This document shows positions 25,701 to 40,700 of a DNA stretch of 64,000 nucleotides, one piece after another; position 1 is the stretch's first letter, and every line of letters begins with the position of its first letter. Location of the stretch: assembly GCA_023053685.1 (NCBI GenBank), contig JALIGW010000029.1:3296501-3360500 (forward strand). The letters run 5' to 3'. The notes under the pieces were generated by a model that was given only the letters and a program-made list of their open reading frames with translations, did not search any database and was not told the DNA's origin. The position numbers and the translations under genes are program-made. The stretch is from Diadophis punctatus similis. Taxonomy: Eukaryota; Chordata; Lepidosauria; Squamata; Dipsadidae.

Positions 25701-28700
25701 TATGCTGCCAAAAATTGGGGATTCACTGAATTTTAGCAAAGTGAACCTGGAGACTGCTAAAGCAAAGTAGATGGGTTGTAGTTAATCCAAGAATTGTCTG
25801 TTCAAGTTTAAGCATATCCCAGGCTTAACCGTACTGTATACTTCTGTATAAGTACTGTATTATTCTAATACTTCAACAGACATATACTTTTTTTAGCAAT
25901 TAAAAAAAAGATACTGAGAATCTGCTGTTTAGAACTGTTTCTTAGTGGCTGTGTTTTATCTATGCAACACTATTTATATATACCTGAGGGAATGACAAAG
26001 GTATAGCCTTGCTTTAGTTCAATACGCTGACAATCTGATACCCTGTCACCAAGGAAGATATCTCCTTGTTTCCCTGATAGTAGCCAGTTTTCATATAATT
26101 CTAAATTCTGTGGAGTGGGTGGGATTAGCCAGAAGATCTGCAAATAAAAAAAAGAAAAGTTAAAGAAAGTGTCCTTCAGAAAAATCAACTATTAAATCCA
26201 GATTAGTATTCTAAATTATGCAACACCTTGCTGAAAATTGGTGACCTACATATTCCACCTATCAGCTTCCCAGCTAAAAATTATTTCACACTGTATGTAT
26301 TGCTTCTGATAATATTCATACATGCAAAGAGTAAATGGATCAAGTACGGAGAAGAAGATATATAAGACTACTGCATATTTGAGAGTTTGCTAATTTGTGC
26401 TAATTGTGGATGTTTAGTGGATATTCAACTTTTAGGAGAGATCACCCATCTAAACTACAATAATGTTCAAGAATTAGAGATACAGTTTAAAAAAAAAGGT
26501 AACTGAAACCACCTAGCATTTGTTCCAAGGTCTGAACTCTCTTACATGTTGCTTACCACATTCAACCAATCTGTCCATCTCTTTTCTTCAAGTACCCCCC
26601 TCTCTCTCTGCATACTGGAGCTTTTCTTTCCAGAGAATTATTCTGAAATATTTTTATCAGCATTTCGTCTGCAGCCTTATCCTGCCCTAGCTACCCCAGG
26701 GCAGTACACAAATCTTTGTTTATAATCTTCTCTTTTACAACATGTTACTAGATACCAATAATCACTGCCAGCAGTTTGAATTATATGGAGATTGCAATTT
26801 GTATGATTGTTATATTACAAATAGTCCTCAACTTACGACCATAATTGGTACTATGGTACAACTTCCATTGCTAAGTAAGGCAGTTGTTACGTGAGTTGCA
26901 TGAGTTGTGTCTGTTTTTACAACCTTTTTTTATCACGGTTGTTAATCGAATCATTGTAGTTGTTAAATGACTCATGCAGTTTTTAAACAAATATGGCTTA
27001 CTCCACTGACTTTGCTTGTCAGAAATAAAAGGTCGTAAACGGTGATCACATGACTCCGGGATGCTGCAACCATCGTAAATACATGCCAGTTAGATCATGT
27101 GACGCTGGGAATTCTGCAACAGTTGTAAGTACAAGGACCACTTTTTTCAATACTTCAATTTCAATCGGTTACTAAATGAGTTGTCATAATTGAGGACTAC
27201 TTGTGTATTATATTTAATAACTAAAACAAAACATCACATTGCATATGCAATGCAGAGTCAGTAGCTCTCAAAGATTCAATGTAGCAAAAAGATATTTTAA
27301 ACCCGGCAGAGCAAACTAACTGCTTTTTTGGGGGGGAAATAAAGATACTAGAGTAGATTAATCTTTGTGTCCTCCATTTTGTAATAGTGCTCTCTGTGTT
27401 GTATATATTATTTCAGTTTTAGACTGGCATAGAAAAGTAGCCATTTGGATTTTACTCATTTATATATACTGTAGTTGCTCAGTGAATTATTGAAGAATCC
27501 TTAATTTCTACAGTTACTGCAACTAATCCAGTTAATTTAAATGGGGGAGATCATTTAGTGCACTTTCTCCTCATTCAGCAACTGTGTTCCATTCTAATAA
27601 CTTGGTTGTTAAGTAAAATAATTGCTAAGTGAATACATGATTGAAAGAGATAGAGAGAGGTTATGAAGAGCACTGGTTCCTTCTTTCCTAGTGTCCTGTG
27701 CCTGATCTATTTTGCTTCCCTTACAGGTTGGAGAGATTGCTTAAATAAGCTTTCTTCCTGGGCTGCTTTTCTCTACACGCCAGTGTTTCCCTAAAAACTG
27801 CAAACAAGGTAACAAGCTCAATTCTGTAACCTTAATTAGTTAATTAGCAATCTTAGCTGTCTGAAACTAATATGACTTTAACCAATTTCACTCTGAAGGC
27901 TTCTATGGTCAGGCCCAAATGCATGGATTGGTTGGAAAATGAATTTTTAATCACCATTTATTATTATTGTAGTTGTGAATGGTCACTAACGGAGGTAGTC
28001 ACTAAATGAGTAATGACTGTACAATTAGCAAAGCAAATGATTTAAAACAAGAGAATGAAAGGGAAGTTTTGCAGTAGGATAAAACAGATTTTTAAATGTT
28101 CTTAAAAATAGAATATTAAATGATTCAAGAACTAGGCTTATAAAAGTCCTCAAATGAGCCTAAAAACCCTTGGAAATGTCTGCTTTTTTAACAAGACCAG
28201 GTAAAAATTCTAGTAACATCTCTATCCCAAACGGGTAATAAAATAATGTTGCAGTTGAATAGCATGAGCAGATGTGTAAAATGTTATTTTTCTGATCTGG
28301 AACATTTATACCTGAAAGCAAATTCTTTAGAAAAAATGGTAACTATTTAAAAAGAATTAAGTAGATTCACTGATTTTGTAGATCAGGGGTTTCAAACTTG
28401 CGGCCCACGGGCTGGATGTGTCACATGCTGGCCACACCCACGCCCAGTTTAGCGAAGGGGGGGAGAGTCGCAATACGTCAAGTGACAATGCCGTGATGAC
28501 GCGAGTTTGACACCCCTGTTGTAGATTGATATTTTCAATCTACTTAATTTTTTTTTACTGCATATATCCTATTTTCCAATGTAAGCTATTACAATCAACT
28601 GGCTTAGGCATATAATTAATAAAACACAGTTATTTCATTAACTATTGTTCATTGTTAAAATTAGCTCTCATGTGCTATTAATTACATACTGTGTAATATA

Positions 28701-31700
28701 GAATATATATAATAGTTACACAGTGTAAGTTACTAGTGACACTAAGGAATCTTGTTAAAACAGCCCAATAAGTTTGATTCTAGAGTGAGGTGTCCAAATG
28801 AGTTGCAAGTGACTCAAGTGAAATGAATATCTGCAAGTAGCCCTCATTTAGCAATTACTGTGCACAGTGACCATTTGCAGTTACAACCTCTTTACTCAAA
28901 ACTTCTCACAAAAAGTACGTTGCTGGAAATGCCACAGTACCTTCCCCCCTCTGTGGATGTGATACCATACTGATGTGCCACCAAAATCTACATGGAAATC
29001 TGTGTAGCATCCTTTAACACTCATCAGGCAATATCTGAAATAAAACCAGAAATTATGAAAACATAAACTTCATTGAATTAAGTTGCAACATTCTATAGAT
29101 TTATTTATTTATTTATTTATTCGGCTTTCTTATATGCCGCCCAACTCCCGAAGGACTCAGATGGAATACATGCTTATTGTTAGTATTTAGTATGCCACTG
29201 ACACACTGAATGATAGTATTAATTACCAGAATCTATGTATTAAGACTACTCTCTACTGTTGAAAGAAAAGGGGACAATAAGATTAATACCTGATTGTTTG
29301 GTTTTTATTGTATCAGAAAGTCAGTAATAGGAATCTATATCCCTAAACAGGAAGTTCTTCCTGCTATAATTCCTGCTGTTTAAAACAAATCTATTTTTCC
29401 ATTCAACAATACAATGTTAATAGATGTTATCCATCCAATTAGAATTGTTGGAGGACTTAGGTAGGAATGACTGCTGACCTTTGACAATCAATACAAACAT
29501 AGAAGGAGAGGTAGCAGTATAGAAACATCTTCCTTAAAACTCACATCAATGAAAAGAAAGATCTATATACAAATTTTTACTTACTTTTGCACTTTTGGAT
29601 ACTGCATATCCAAAATAGCATTTGTTGATTCTGTCTGGCTTTCCTTCAGATGCCTTGGCCACATATTGTCAACCCAATCAATTAAATCCACCTGGAAATA
29701 TGTATTAAATCAAGATTTATGTTTGTCACAAACAAATGTTCAATATCCTGCCAAATAACCCAATTCCAAAACATTAAATAGGTATCAAATATTATATCTT
29801 GAGGGTCAAGATACAGGTTATTTCACTAAGTATCAGTTAGTGAGGCTCTACTCACTCTTTCAACTAACGATCTAGTATTATTACACTGATATATTCTGTA
29901 TTCATGAATAATTATTTATTAAATAATATATACAATAAAATATCTTAGAAATTAAACACACAAATGACAGAATCACAACGAATGTCACAAAACAGAACTG
30001 GTTAATCAGGAATAAATATCTCCCACCTATTAAAAAAAAAAGATAATCGCTTTACAAGTAGTCCTCACATAAAGACCCTAATTGGAATTGGAATTTCTGT
30101 TGCTAAGTGATGCAGTCATTATGGGAGACATCACATGACTGCACTGCTTAGTGTTAGCAGTTTCAGTAGTCTCATTGCGGTCCTTAGTCCAGAACTACAC
30201 TGTCATTAAAAGAAGATTTCACACTTTTCCTTCGTTGTAGTACTCAGCTCTGCTTTACTCCTTCCACCTATCTATCTCCCCCCACATTTTTGCCTTTTTA
30301 CCCATCCTTCAGTCTGCCACTCCTGCTGCCTTGCACTTCCCTGTCCCTGCCACTCCAATGGCAAAAGTCAGCTTGGATTGGCAGGGATGCAGGATGAAGC
30401 ATAGGGGGTGAATGGGATGGCAGAGTGCAGTCTCTTCACCTCCCAGCATAGTTCAGTTCCTCTTTATGGGAGTGTTGTCAATATAAAAGACTGTTGATTC
30501 ATGAGGCGAATTCTTTGGCTGGATTTACTCCAGTTTCAACTGGCTCTCTTGTAAACATGCAGTAAGGCCCTAATGACCAGTCATGAGATGACTTCACCAT
30601 AGGGCCTTCATTCAGGGTAACTGAGACATTGTCTAAAGAAGAGTCAGGTGAGAGTCTTGTTGGAGGGGAAAAAAAGTAATCTTGACTTGGCTTTCTCCCT
30701 CTTTATAATCTTATATTACGTGAGTCTCTAATCCTAGTCAACAATAACCATCTCTTCTGAGGGCCTTTTTAAGTATTTAAATAATAATAACAGCCTTCCT
30801 ACTCATGTTTGTAATCATGCTTCTGTCCTCCTGCAGTAAGTACTCTCAGCTTTACTAACTGGCTGCCTGTATTGCAGTTGGGAGAAGTGAAATAAGTTTT
30901 GTGAGATGAGATACTTGGAGTTCCATCATTAGTTTACATTTTTTGTTACTGGCATGCTAAACTTAGCTTGTCGTGGTCAAACCACAGCTGATACTGATGC
31001 TGTGCTTCAAAAATTTTTTTAAAAACCCTACCCAATATTTATGGAATAAAATTTAAAATTATCATTTGGAGCTCATGTAAGTGCAGTCTCATACATCACC
31101 ATCTCACTGGAAGTCGAATGGACTTAAATATACTTTAGTATTGCTAATGAAAGGATGTTATTTTTTTTTGGCTTGCAAGCATTTTTCCTGCAGGTACAGG
31201 ATCCACTTTTTCGGACCAACCAAATGCTGACCCATTGGCTGCAACAGGAATTGACTGATTGGCTTGTTGCCTGATGTTGTGGGCTGAGAGAGAATCACTG
31301 GCCCAAAGTCATCCAGCTACATTTGGATGCCTAAGGCAGGACTAGAACTCACAGTCTCCTCGTTTCTAACCTGGAACCTTAACAATTAGACCAAACTGGC
31401 TTGCTGAAGGAATCAGAATTAATGCTTATATTTAAGTACAGATTGATGTCTCATACACTTAAATGTAATTAATGCCACACACACTGCAAGCTTTCAGTCA
31501 CAAGTTATAGGTTTTATTTTAACATGAATAATTTCCTCTAGGGACAATATATTGTTCTTTATACAGTGAAGTTTTTTTGTTGTTTTAAGAATTATATTTA
31601 CAGTAATGTCTAGAAATACATTTTAGTTCGCTCCCAGTTTTCTTCTGGATGCAATTCATGGTGCTGGTTATCACCTTTAACACCCTACATGGCATGGGAT

Positions 31701-34700
31701 CTGGTTATCTGTGGGACTGCCTAAGACTATCCACCCATCCCACAAGGGGGAGGGAGGGAGAGGGGGAGAGAGAGAGAGAGAGAGAGAGAGCTCCAAGTCC
31801 GCTCCTTAAAATTTTGCCATCTAGCAGGACTTTGGAAGCATGACTTTTCCATGGCTGCTCTACCTTGTGGAACACTGTCCCATGGGGGTTTGCCAGGTCT
31901 CCACCCTTCAAGCTGTTTGGAAGGCTGCTAAGACTTGGCTTTTGACTGAGGTGCTGGGATTGTATGGGTAGAAGGCATGGAAGGACAGTAGTTGGATCTT
32001 GCTGTGGGGCATCCCAATGGAGATGACTACGGCACAGGGTATTGTTTTATTGTTTTCTGTTTATGATTATTTACTGGTTCTTTGGTTGTTGTAAGTCACC
32101 CAGAGTTGCTTAAGATGGATGGCCATATAAATCTTTTAAATAAATAAAATCTACTGTATATAAACAGGGAGCAAACGCTACACTCCCTAGCACCGATGAT
32201 GTTACCTAGTCAAATAATAAAACATCTGCAAGCAAACAACCAGACTCAGCAAGCAAGATTCCATACATCATACTATCACCTACCCTATAAAATCAAAAAA
32301 TGTTAAGACATGAAACACATTAAAAATCCCAGAAAAATACAGTCAAAATAAAACATACCAATACGAAGAATAATTGCTAGGAGATTATACGGGGAACCAC
32401 CATTTTTACCACTGTTTTTTTCCCCAAAACTTAACTAATTTCTTAAATGACAGAAAGGAGAAGGTCATGCTAACCTCAAGAGAAGCCGATAGGATCATGC
32501 AACCATGTAAAAGGCTCCGCTTCACGCTCTTGATCCCCAAACTCAAGCTTAAATTGAGACGGTACCCAAAGCAGATGCAGCCAGGCAGAAACACTTCCCA
32601 TTCCATTTCCATCATGCATTTATTCACTCACAACTTTACTCACAAGCATCTATGCCAGCGTATTCCAGCTGCCCGTAATAACTGAGCCCCACCCTGTTGT
32701 TTTCAAGGATGTCCTAACATCCAGAGGCAGCCGTACCCACCCCAGGGTACGCGCTTGGCTTACAAAAGAAAATGCTACAACAAAGGGAAGTGATGTGCGG
32801 GAAAACAGCGGATAATAACAACAAGCCGATAGGGAAGCTGAAGCAGACAGGGAAGCTGGAGATTGGCAGCTCTTCCAGGCAGTCAAGAGGACAACCAGTC
32901 AATTGCCAGGATTACAAGCTAAGGTGAGCCATGTATCCTAGCAGGGTTCCTGCCTGGATCCTGGAGCTTTCCTGGGAGCCTACCAGAAAAGCAGCAACCA
33001 CACCGAGGCAGCATTTATCCCAATTAACATAAGAACTTTGGGAAGAAGGCAAAGGTTGTATGGCACTTTAAAGACTTTGGGACTTTTATTTTACTAAGCA
33101 TTAAATATTAGAGGACTGAGTATTAAATACATACTTACATGGAAATATGTTTCCGGTACATGGAAACATCAGCTTATAAAATATTTAAGGGTGGGGAGCA
33201 ATTACATACTGTATTGTTGGGAAAGGTATGTGCTGCAATAAAGCACTGTATACAGATCTGCTCTGCTGTGGTGTGTCCAGACCTTAGAAAGCAAAGAACC
33301 CTCACCTAGGGGTAACCCTCCATTCTTGAGTCCAAGATTTCCAGCAATCTGGAAATTCAGGATCATGGGTAGGACACTATGATCACAAATAGAGAAAAGC
33401 ACATTATCCTCCTCCCTTCCCTTACAATGACAACCTTGATAGTTCCCATCAGCATTTCTCTCTTTTTATTGCTATTGTATATAAGTACAAAATTAAAAAT
33501 GCATGTATGCTGGATGATGAAGCTTCAGCAATAATAATATCAATTGATATTATTGCTTTTGGCAGCTCAGTATAAGTTATTCAGATATTACCTGAATCCA
33601 TGACTTAAACCATGACCCAAGTTAATACTATGGACTCCTTAATTTGTTTAAATGACCTTCAAAATAAAGTTAAAAAATGATACTGTCAATGGAAAGAAGA
33701 AACACTAAACTAACCGTATTTGGCCTTTGCACCAGGTTCTCAAGCCGAGTATGGCTGAATTCTAAGCTGATAACATTGTATAGCTTCTCTCGGTCTTCCT
33801 CCGGTGTTTCATAGTAGCGTGCCCACTGAGACATGGTCATCTCAATATCCCTTTGTGTGTTTACATCCATGACATCCACCATCCTACGACTCCCTACCGG
33901 TTGATAAGATAAATAGATACTTAATTAATTTCCGGTAATAACATCTAGCCCAAGAGAGGCAGGATAACACATAAAACATGGTTTTTAAAAAGGGGTGGGG
34001 GGAGATAAAGGGCATATGTAGGGCAAGATATAGAATAATTATCCAAGGCCTTCGGATTTAGGGGTGTTTAATCTTTAAAACAAACATTTTTCATTTTTTC
34101 CCCTTCAAGACCAGGGACTACTTTACAATTTAAAAGTTCTGCTAAAATTAAATTCTACATGTAAATTACATACCAGCTTTTATCTTGACATGCCTGTTTG
34201 AATTCAGAAGAAAAATGCATAATTACCTACATAGAGTCGTACATCACCCACACTAAAGTCCGGCTCTGGCATCCTGAAACAGAAAAAAAATGTGTAGCAG
34301 TCACACTGTCAGTATTCCCTATGCACAGTTTAATGCTGTGAGTCTTTTATCTATCTCTCTTACAAGTCTGCTTCAAAACTATCCATCATGTAAAACTAGA
34401 GATATAACCAGGCCCAATTTCTTACTTTTCTTTGAAGCCTCCAATACAATTTACTATTTTATTTCTCTGAACAAACTGTTTGAGTAAAGATGCACTTGAA
34501 CTGTGGATAAGTGGTTCCATACTTCGCTGCAGCAGCTCTTGCTGAATTTTGAACAATTCTGTGATATTTATACTACCAAGCCCTGTAAAATTCCACTTTA
34601 TTTTATTTATTGATTGAGCACTGACAACATGAAACTTCTGCTTTATGTCACTTAGGAATGTGAACTGAGATGCTCTTCATATCAAGTGAAGTACTGAATT

Positions 34701-37700
34701 TTTTTAAACATTCAGACAAGATTCATAGGTGGTTCTTTTTGTCAGGAAGTGGAATTCAACTATTCAGGACCTGAATGCACATCCTGTTAAAATGCATATG
34801 CAATCTTTACCCAATATACACCTCATAGACCGATTCAGCATGTATCTAATCTACCTGTTGCCACTGAATTTTACCACTACTTCTTAGCTTTGCTCTTCTG
34901 TGTTATAAGAAAGTGAAGCCTTTTTTTCTCTTGTCTACTAGGGAAGAAAATCTCATTGCAAGGCAAGTGCATGAATACGGAAAAAGTATTTCTGAGTATT
35001 TAACTGAGTAACTGAAAGGGGAAAAAAATGGATTGAGGAAGCATTTGAGAATATGTTGCTGTTTCTTAAAGAGGAACAAAAAAATATAACTTCTGGGATG
35101 ATGATGATGAATGAAGCAGAGAGAAGGATTTCCTATTCATTTTTTATTTTGATCGTGTCCAGTTTTGGATTTGCTCTAACCGCGCCCACTGTGTACCTTC
35201 CAATAACTTTACTCTAGTGGACTGTAATATGAACCACGAAATGTCCATTCTTCACTTAGAAAATCACTTTGGCTCCTAAAAATCAGATTTCTTGTTTGAT
35301 ATTGTTACTCTCAACAGATAAACTAGAGCAGGGGTCACCAACCTTTCGGACCTCAGGGACCACTAAATTCATAATTTTAAATCCCGCGGCCCACTAATAT
35401 GATTTTGTTTAAAAAGATAAATAGTATTTAGTGCAATATAAAAATGCAAATAATTTTTCTGCGGACCACCAAAATTTTCTCACAGATCACAAGTGGACCA
35501 CTGGTTGGTGACCACTGAACTAGAGTATATCTTGTTGCTTTCTCCTGTTTAGACAGAGACAGTATGGCTTCAGTTCCCATTTATAGCTATCCTCCAAATT
35601 AGCTTACTGGAATCCGTTGCATGTGGCAGCCTCTGATGGCTGTCTGCCCACTTCAGTTAGTTCAGAACACAGCTACTTAGCTTTTTGGTATACATTAATC
35701 AGAGAATGTACCCTTCACAAGTATGACAATATTCTCACTCATTGTCAGTCCATTTGTAATAGACATAGTTGTATGTATAATCTTTTACAAGATGGTAATG
35801 CAGTGATTAGAATGCAGTATTGCAGGCTAATTCTGCCAACTGCCTGCAGTTCGATTATTACCAGCTCAAGGTTAACTCAGCCTTTCATCCTTCCAAGGTG
35901 GATAAAATGAGGACCCAGATTGTTGGTGGCAATATGCTGACTCTGTAAACCGCTTAGAGGGCGCTGTAAAGCACTGTGAAGTGGTATATAAGTCTAAGTG
36001 CTACTGTGATTTTATAGTCCAATGTGACTGAAGCCTCACTACCCAAAGGAGTTATCGCTTTCACACTAGTACCATGCTGTGAAATCATTATATGTTACTT
36101 TCTGGATACTTTTACAAGCAAAATGGATGGTGTCTGGAAAGAGGAATTCTTATGTATGGAATTCTAACTATAGAATTCTCTTCTCAGGGAGGCTGGCATG
36201 ATGCTACTCTCTGTTCTTTAAATACTAGGTGTGTATTTAAAAACATCCCAGGCTTTTAATTTGCAAAACAATCATTGCTGCGGCTCTCATTGCTTAGTTT
36301 TTACTTTCTTCAGTATTGCATTATTTAACTCTTTGCAGTTATCCAGCTTCAGAATGTTAGACTGAAGAGTGTTATTTTAAAGTAATACAGTGTACTTTAG
36401 GAAAACCTTATAGAAGCCTTGGGGTTAAAGGCAACTTACCGTATTTTTCAGAGTATAAGACGCACCTTTTTCCTCCCTGAAAGAGGCTGAAAATTTGGGT
36501 GCGTCTTATACTCCGAATGTAGCTTTTTCAAAGCTTTTTTTCCCAGCCCTAACGAGGTGTTAACGATCTTCCCGGCTTCCTACTCCATCCGAAGAAGTTT
36601 TTTTCCAGCCCTAAGTCTTTGCATGCTTGTTTTTATTCCTACTCCCTCTGAAAAATGTCTTTTCAGCCCTAACCAGGGGATAAAATAATGTGCTGAAGCT
36701 GAACAGACTAAGGACCCTAGCCAGATTAATACCTGGTAGGTAGATTTTTTCCCCTATTTTCCTCCCCCAAAACTAAGGTGCGTCTTATACTCCGGTGAGT
36801 CTTATACTCCAAAAAATACGGTACTTTGTTCTGTTTACAGACAAGTAGTTGGAGAGGCTAGGTGGGGGAGCAATATCACAGGTTGCAACTTGGCCAATGC
36901 AGGTAACAGAGGATAGGCTGCTGTCTGGTCTTCCTTCTTTTCAGATTGCAGTCTGATTAAGGCAGACAAGATGACAGGAGCCTTCTAACCTGAAGATCCT
37001 ACTCTTCAATGCCAGATCATTTATTGGTAAATTTTGTTATCCAGGATTTAATTATGGATGAATGTACTGGTCTGGGATATAACATGAAGAACTGCGGGTG
37101 GACAGCTCTATCTTCTAGGGCTGTTCAATAATATACTAGGCTAGGATTAGATGTGGGGTGGTTGTGATTTATAGGAACTCTAATTATCTAGATATCCCCT
37201 TTGTCATCCAATTTTGAGTGTATATGGATGGCCAGGATAGTATAGAGATGCTAACAGTACACGTTACATCCCACTAGCTAAAAATCCTCCTATTAAGGTA
37301 GTCAAGATGAATGAGCTTTCATTTCATTTCTTAAAATTCTTGTCCTGAGGATTTCAATGAATTATTGAGGCAGCCACGTTAGAGATTGCTCACAGTTGTG
37401 TGTCTTCCAGGATAATAAAAAAAAATCTTTCCAAACTGATATTTGGCCCCATGTTGAATGGTATATGCTGGATTTCATATTCTGCTTGGGTGGAGCTAAT
37501 GATCTGAAAGTGAGCGAAGTCTTATGTATCTTGGTTGCCAGGGACCTCTCTCTCTAGCCAGTTTTACATCAGTGACCTGAATAAAACCTTAGCAGGGTGA
37601 ACAACTGGATAAAATGGTCCAACTCTGCCATCTGCTGGTTCCTAATAGCTTCTTGTAGCAAGATCCCATTAATGCCTACTGTAATTTACTTTATTTCTAT

Positions 37701-40700
37701 CCTGCCTTTATTATTTATATGAAGATGCTCAGAACAATTGCTTCCAATAATCCAATTTCAAGAAAGTAATATATATCCTCAAACATTATCTAAAAGCTGA
37801 ATGGGCTGAATAAAGGAGAAAGCTGAAATTCAATCCAGGCAAAATGGGAGTCCTGTTGACAGATACAAAACTGCACTTAGGGAATTGAAGTTCAGTCTTG
37901 GTTTGGAAGAATAGCAATAGCAATAGCACTTAGATTTATATACCGCTTCATAGTGCTTTACAGCCCTCTCTAAGCGGTTTACAGAGTTCAGCATATTGCC
38001 CCCAACAATCTGGGTTCTCAGTGAAGCTGCGCTCACTTTTAAAAGATCCCTAATCTGCTCTTTGATCCTCAATGATAACAGAAGTCAATTACCGCCAAGA
38101 GCCATTTGACAACTACAGTTAGTGCATTAGCAAAAAATCTTCCTTAGTCACAATCAGATATGGCAGTAGTTATTCATGCATTGCTGACATTCTCTTGTAA
38201 CTATTGCAATGCATTCAATGGAGAAATTATCCTTGAAAAATGTCTAGAAAAAGCAACAGATACACAGTGCAGCACTAAATTAACGAATACCAAGTAGAGG
38301 GTTGTACTTGAACCAACTCAACTGAATCAACAGAATCAACTCAACTGAATCAACAGCACGGATTCTCAAACATGCCTGCCCAATTAAGAAAGGAAAAGAT
38401 AACTGCCTCAGTGATTAACAAAATGGGTTTTGATGGGGTCAAAACAATGAATTATTATTGAAAGTACATGCTTTTATGGGAGGATTGTTTACTTTAGCAA
38501 GAAAAATAGTCTATTAAAAAAAATGAAATCATAGAACCATGATGGTGAACCTATGGCACGTGTGCCACAGGTGGCACACGGAGCCATATCTGCGGGCACG
38601 CGAGCTGTTGCCCTAGCTCAGTTCCAGCGCGCGCCGGGCAGTGATTTTCGGCTGGCCCCGTCCATGCCACCACTCCCCTCCCAGGAGTCTCCACATTGCC
38701 CGTTTTGGATGCCAGGTAAGTACAGGGCTCGCGCAGAGGCTCTGGGAGGATGTTTTCGGTCTCCGGATTGCGAAAAATGGGCCTACCGGAAGTCTGGAAA
38801 CGGGCCGTTTCTCTCCCCCGGAGGCTTCAGGGAGGACTGCTAGGCCCAAAACAGGGCACAGGGGGGGGGGGGGTCATGCATGCATGCGCGGGGAGGTTGT
38901 GCGTGCATGCATGGGGGGCATTGAATTATGGGTGTGGGCACGCGCGCACAATAGCACCTGAGGAAAAAAAAGGTTCGCCATCACTGTCATAGAACGTAAG
39001 ACTTGGAAGGGTCCTTGTCAATCTAGTTCAAGCCCTTTTCTGGAATCAACTTCTTCACTGGCAGTCTTCTTCACTGTTAAACAATTCTTATCATTAGGAT
39101 ATCCTATCCTCCTGACCAATCCTGTCATGACAACTCTTTAGATACTTAAAGACAAAAATTGTGTCTTACAGCCTTCTCTTCTTTATGCTAAATACACAAA
39201 ATTCTCTCTGTTCCTGGTAAGTTTTTTCTTGCAAATTTATATATATAAAAGCCAAATACCACTCACTCATCACGAAATCTCCAGAACTGTAAAGCCTACA
39301 AACTTGAAACTTGGCACGTATGTTCCTCTTGGCTTCTAGGTGCTCGCTAAGAAAGGATTTTTCGAAATGACCATCAGATCATTAGTATTTCTTATACAGT
39401 ATTATATTAACACGCTCTGATGCTAAGGAGTTAGACGTTCTACTCCCCCTCCCCACCTGAAAAGAACTCTGTACCAACTGCCAGTTGCCTTATATTAACA
39501 CGCTCTGATGCTACCCCTTCGCTAAACCAGGCATGGGCGTGGCCAGCGTGTGACTCATCCGGCCTGCAGGCTGGGAGTTTAGACATTCTACTCCCCCTCT
39601 CCACCGGAAAAGAACTCTGTTCCAACTGCCAGTTCCCTTATATTAACATGCTCTGATGCTAAGGAGTTACACATTCTACATAAATTTCAAGCTTTAAGTG
39701 TCAATGTATCAAGCCCAATCGTAACTACTCATTAATTTTCAGGCTTTAACTGTCAATTTATCAAGCCCGATCTCATAGTTTCGTAGCGAAGCACGGGTAT
39801 CCAACTACTAGTCTCTTATAGAAATGCCAAACTTTAAAAAAAAAATTAGGCTATTTGTTTACAATTTCTTTCTCACCATCTGACTGAATGGCAAATACAG
39901 CCAAGAAAACAATGAGGCTTTAAGACTATCAACCTAAGAATGCTGGGATCCAGTGTTGAGTCCAGAGTACAGTGTGCTTAACACTGGTCTAGAGATAATT
40001 GGCTTCTTCCAAGTTAAGACAGATAGTTGTATTACCTGTGTTATCTATCACATTGTTCCAAAATTCATGATTGGATGACATTTGTCCAACATCTTCAGAC
40101 TCAGGGAAGGCATTTTAAGGACCAGATTGTACCCTTATTTCTATAGTAATTAAAAGTGAACTCACAACTTATGATCAGTAACCTTAAAATCTCAATAGAT
40201 TTTACACTAAATATTGCATCTAATTTGAATACATGCAATTATCTTCAACTTCAACATTAAAATAAGCTTTAGAATAGTCAGTTGAGTCTCTTCCTACACT
40301 AGTCCCATCTCCTGCCATTGTCAGAAACTTGGGAAGCACAAACAAAGCATTCTGGCTCAGTAACACATTATCTCATAGGGGAAATAGTGACCTTGTCTAA
40401 TATCAAATTGTTATTTTTCCACCACTCACTTTATTCCAAGACCATCGCAATTCTTGAAGATCAAAGGCTCTCGTAAGCCACCATGTTGAATGTACTCCAC
40501 ATTGAAGTCTGTTCAAGGAAAAAAAAAACGGTTTGTTAGAGAAAACTAGCAACCAAGTGAGAACCCCAAAAGAGAGCTGGAATGAAAAGATAAAAGTGAA
40601 AAATAAAATGATTCTTCCTACTTAAGAGCCGAGGTGGTGCAGTGGTTAAAGTGCAGCACTGCAACCTTCAGCTAATTGCTAGTTCAGCAGTTCAGCTAAT

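Larger units (their letters stand above)
26138..28940. other. KDM2A intron with two MITE copies
   Basis: Holds a diverged CAGGTAGTCC-family element (26818-27203) and a hAT MITE (28384-28518). 27400-28020 has scattered phrases of the first family (GCTAAGTGAATA, GGTAGTCACTAAATGAGTAA), probably an old, broken copy. Confidence 0.65.
29692..33714. other. KDM2A intron, 4 kb
   Basis: Contains an old CAGGTAGTCC-family fragment (about 30055-30185), a SINE fragment, a LINE 3' end and a GA-rich microsatellite. 32.2-33.7 kb shows nothing recognised apart from ordinary sequence. Confidence 0.65.
34274..40429. other. KDM2A intron, 6.2 kb, transposon-rich
   Basis: Holds at least seven mobile-element copies, listed separately. 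34.3-35.3 kb, 36.9-37.7 kb and 39.85-40.43 kb show nothing recognised. Confidence 0.75.

Noticed and set aside
40626..40700. tRNA-gene-like A and B boxes here and in other SINE heads
   Set aside because: They are followed by the common SINE body and tail and recur many times; they are SINE promoters, not tRNA genes.
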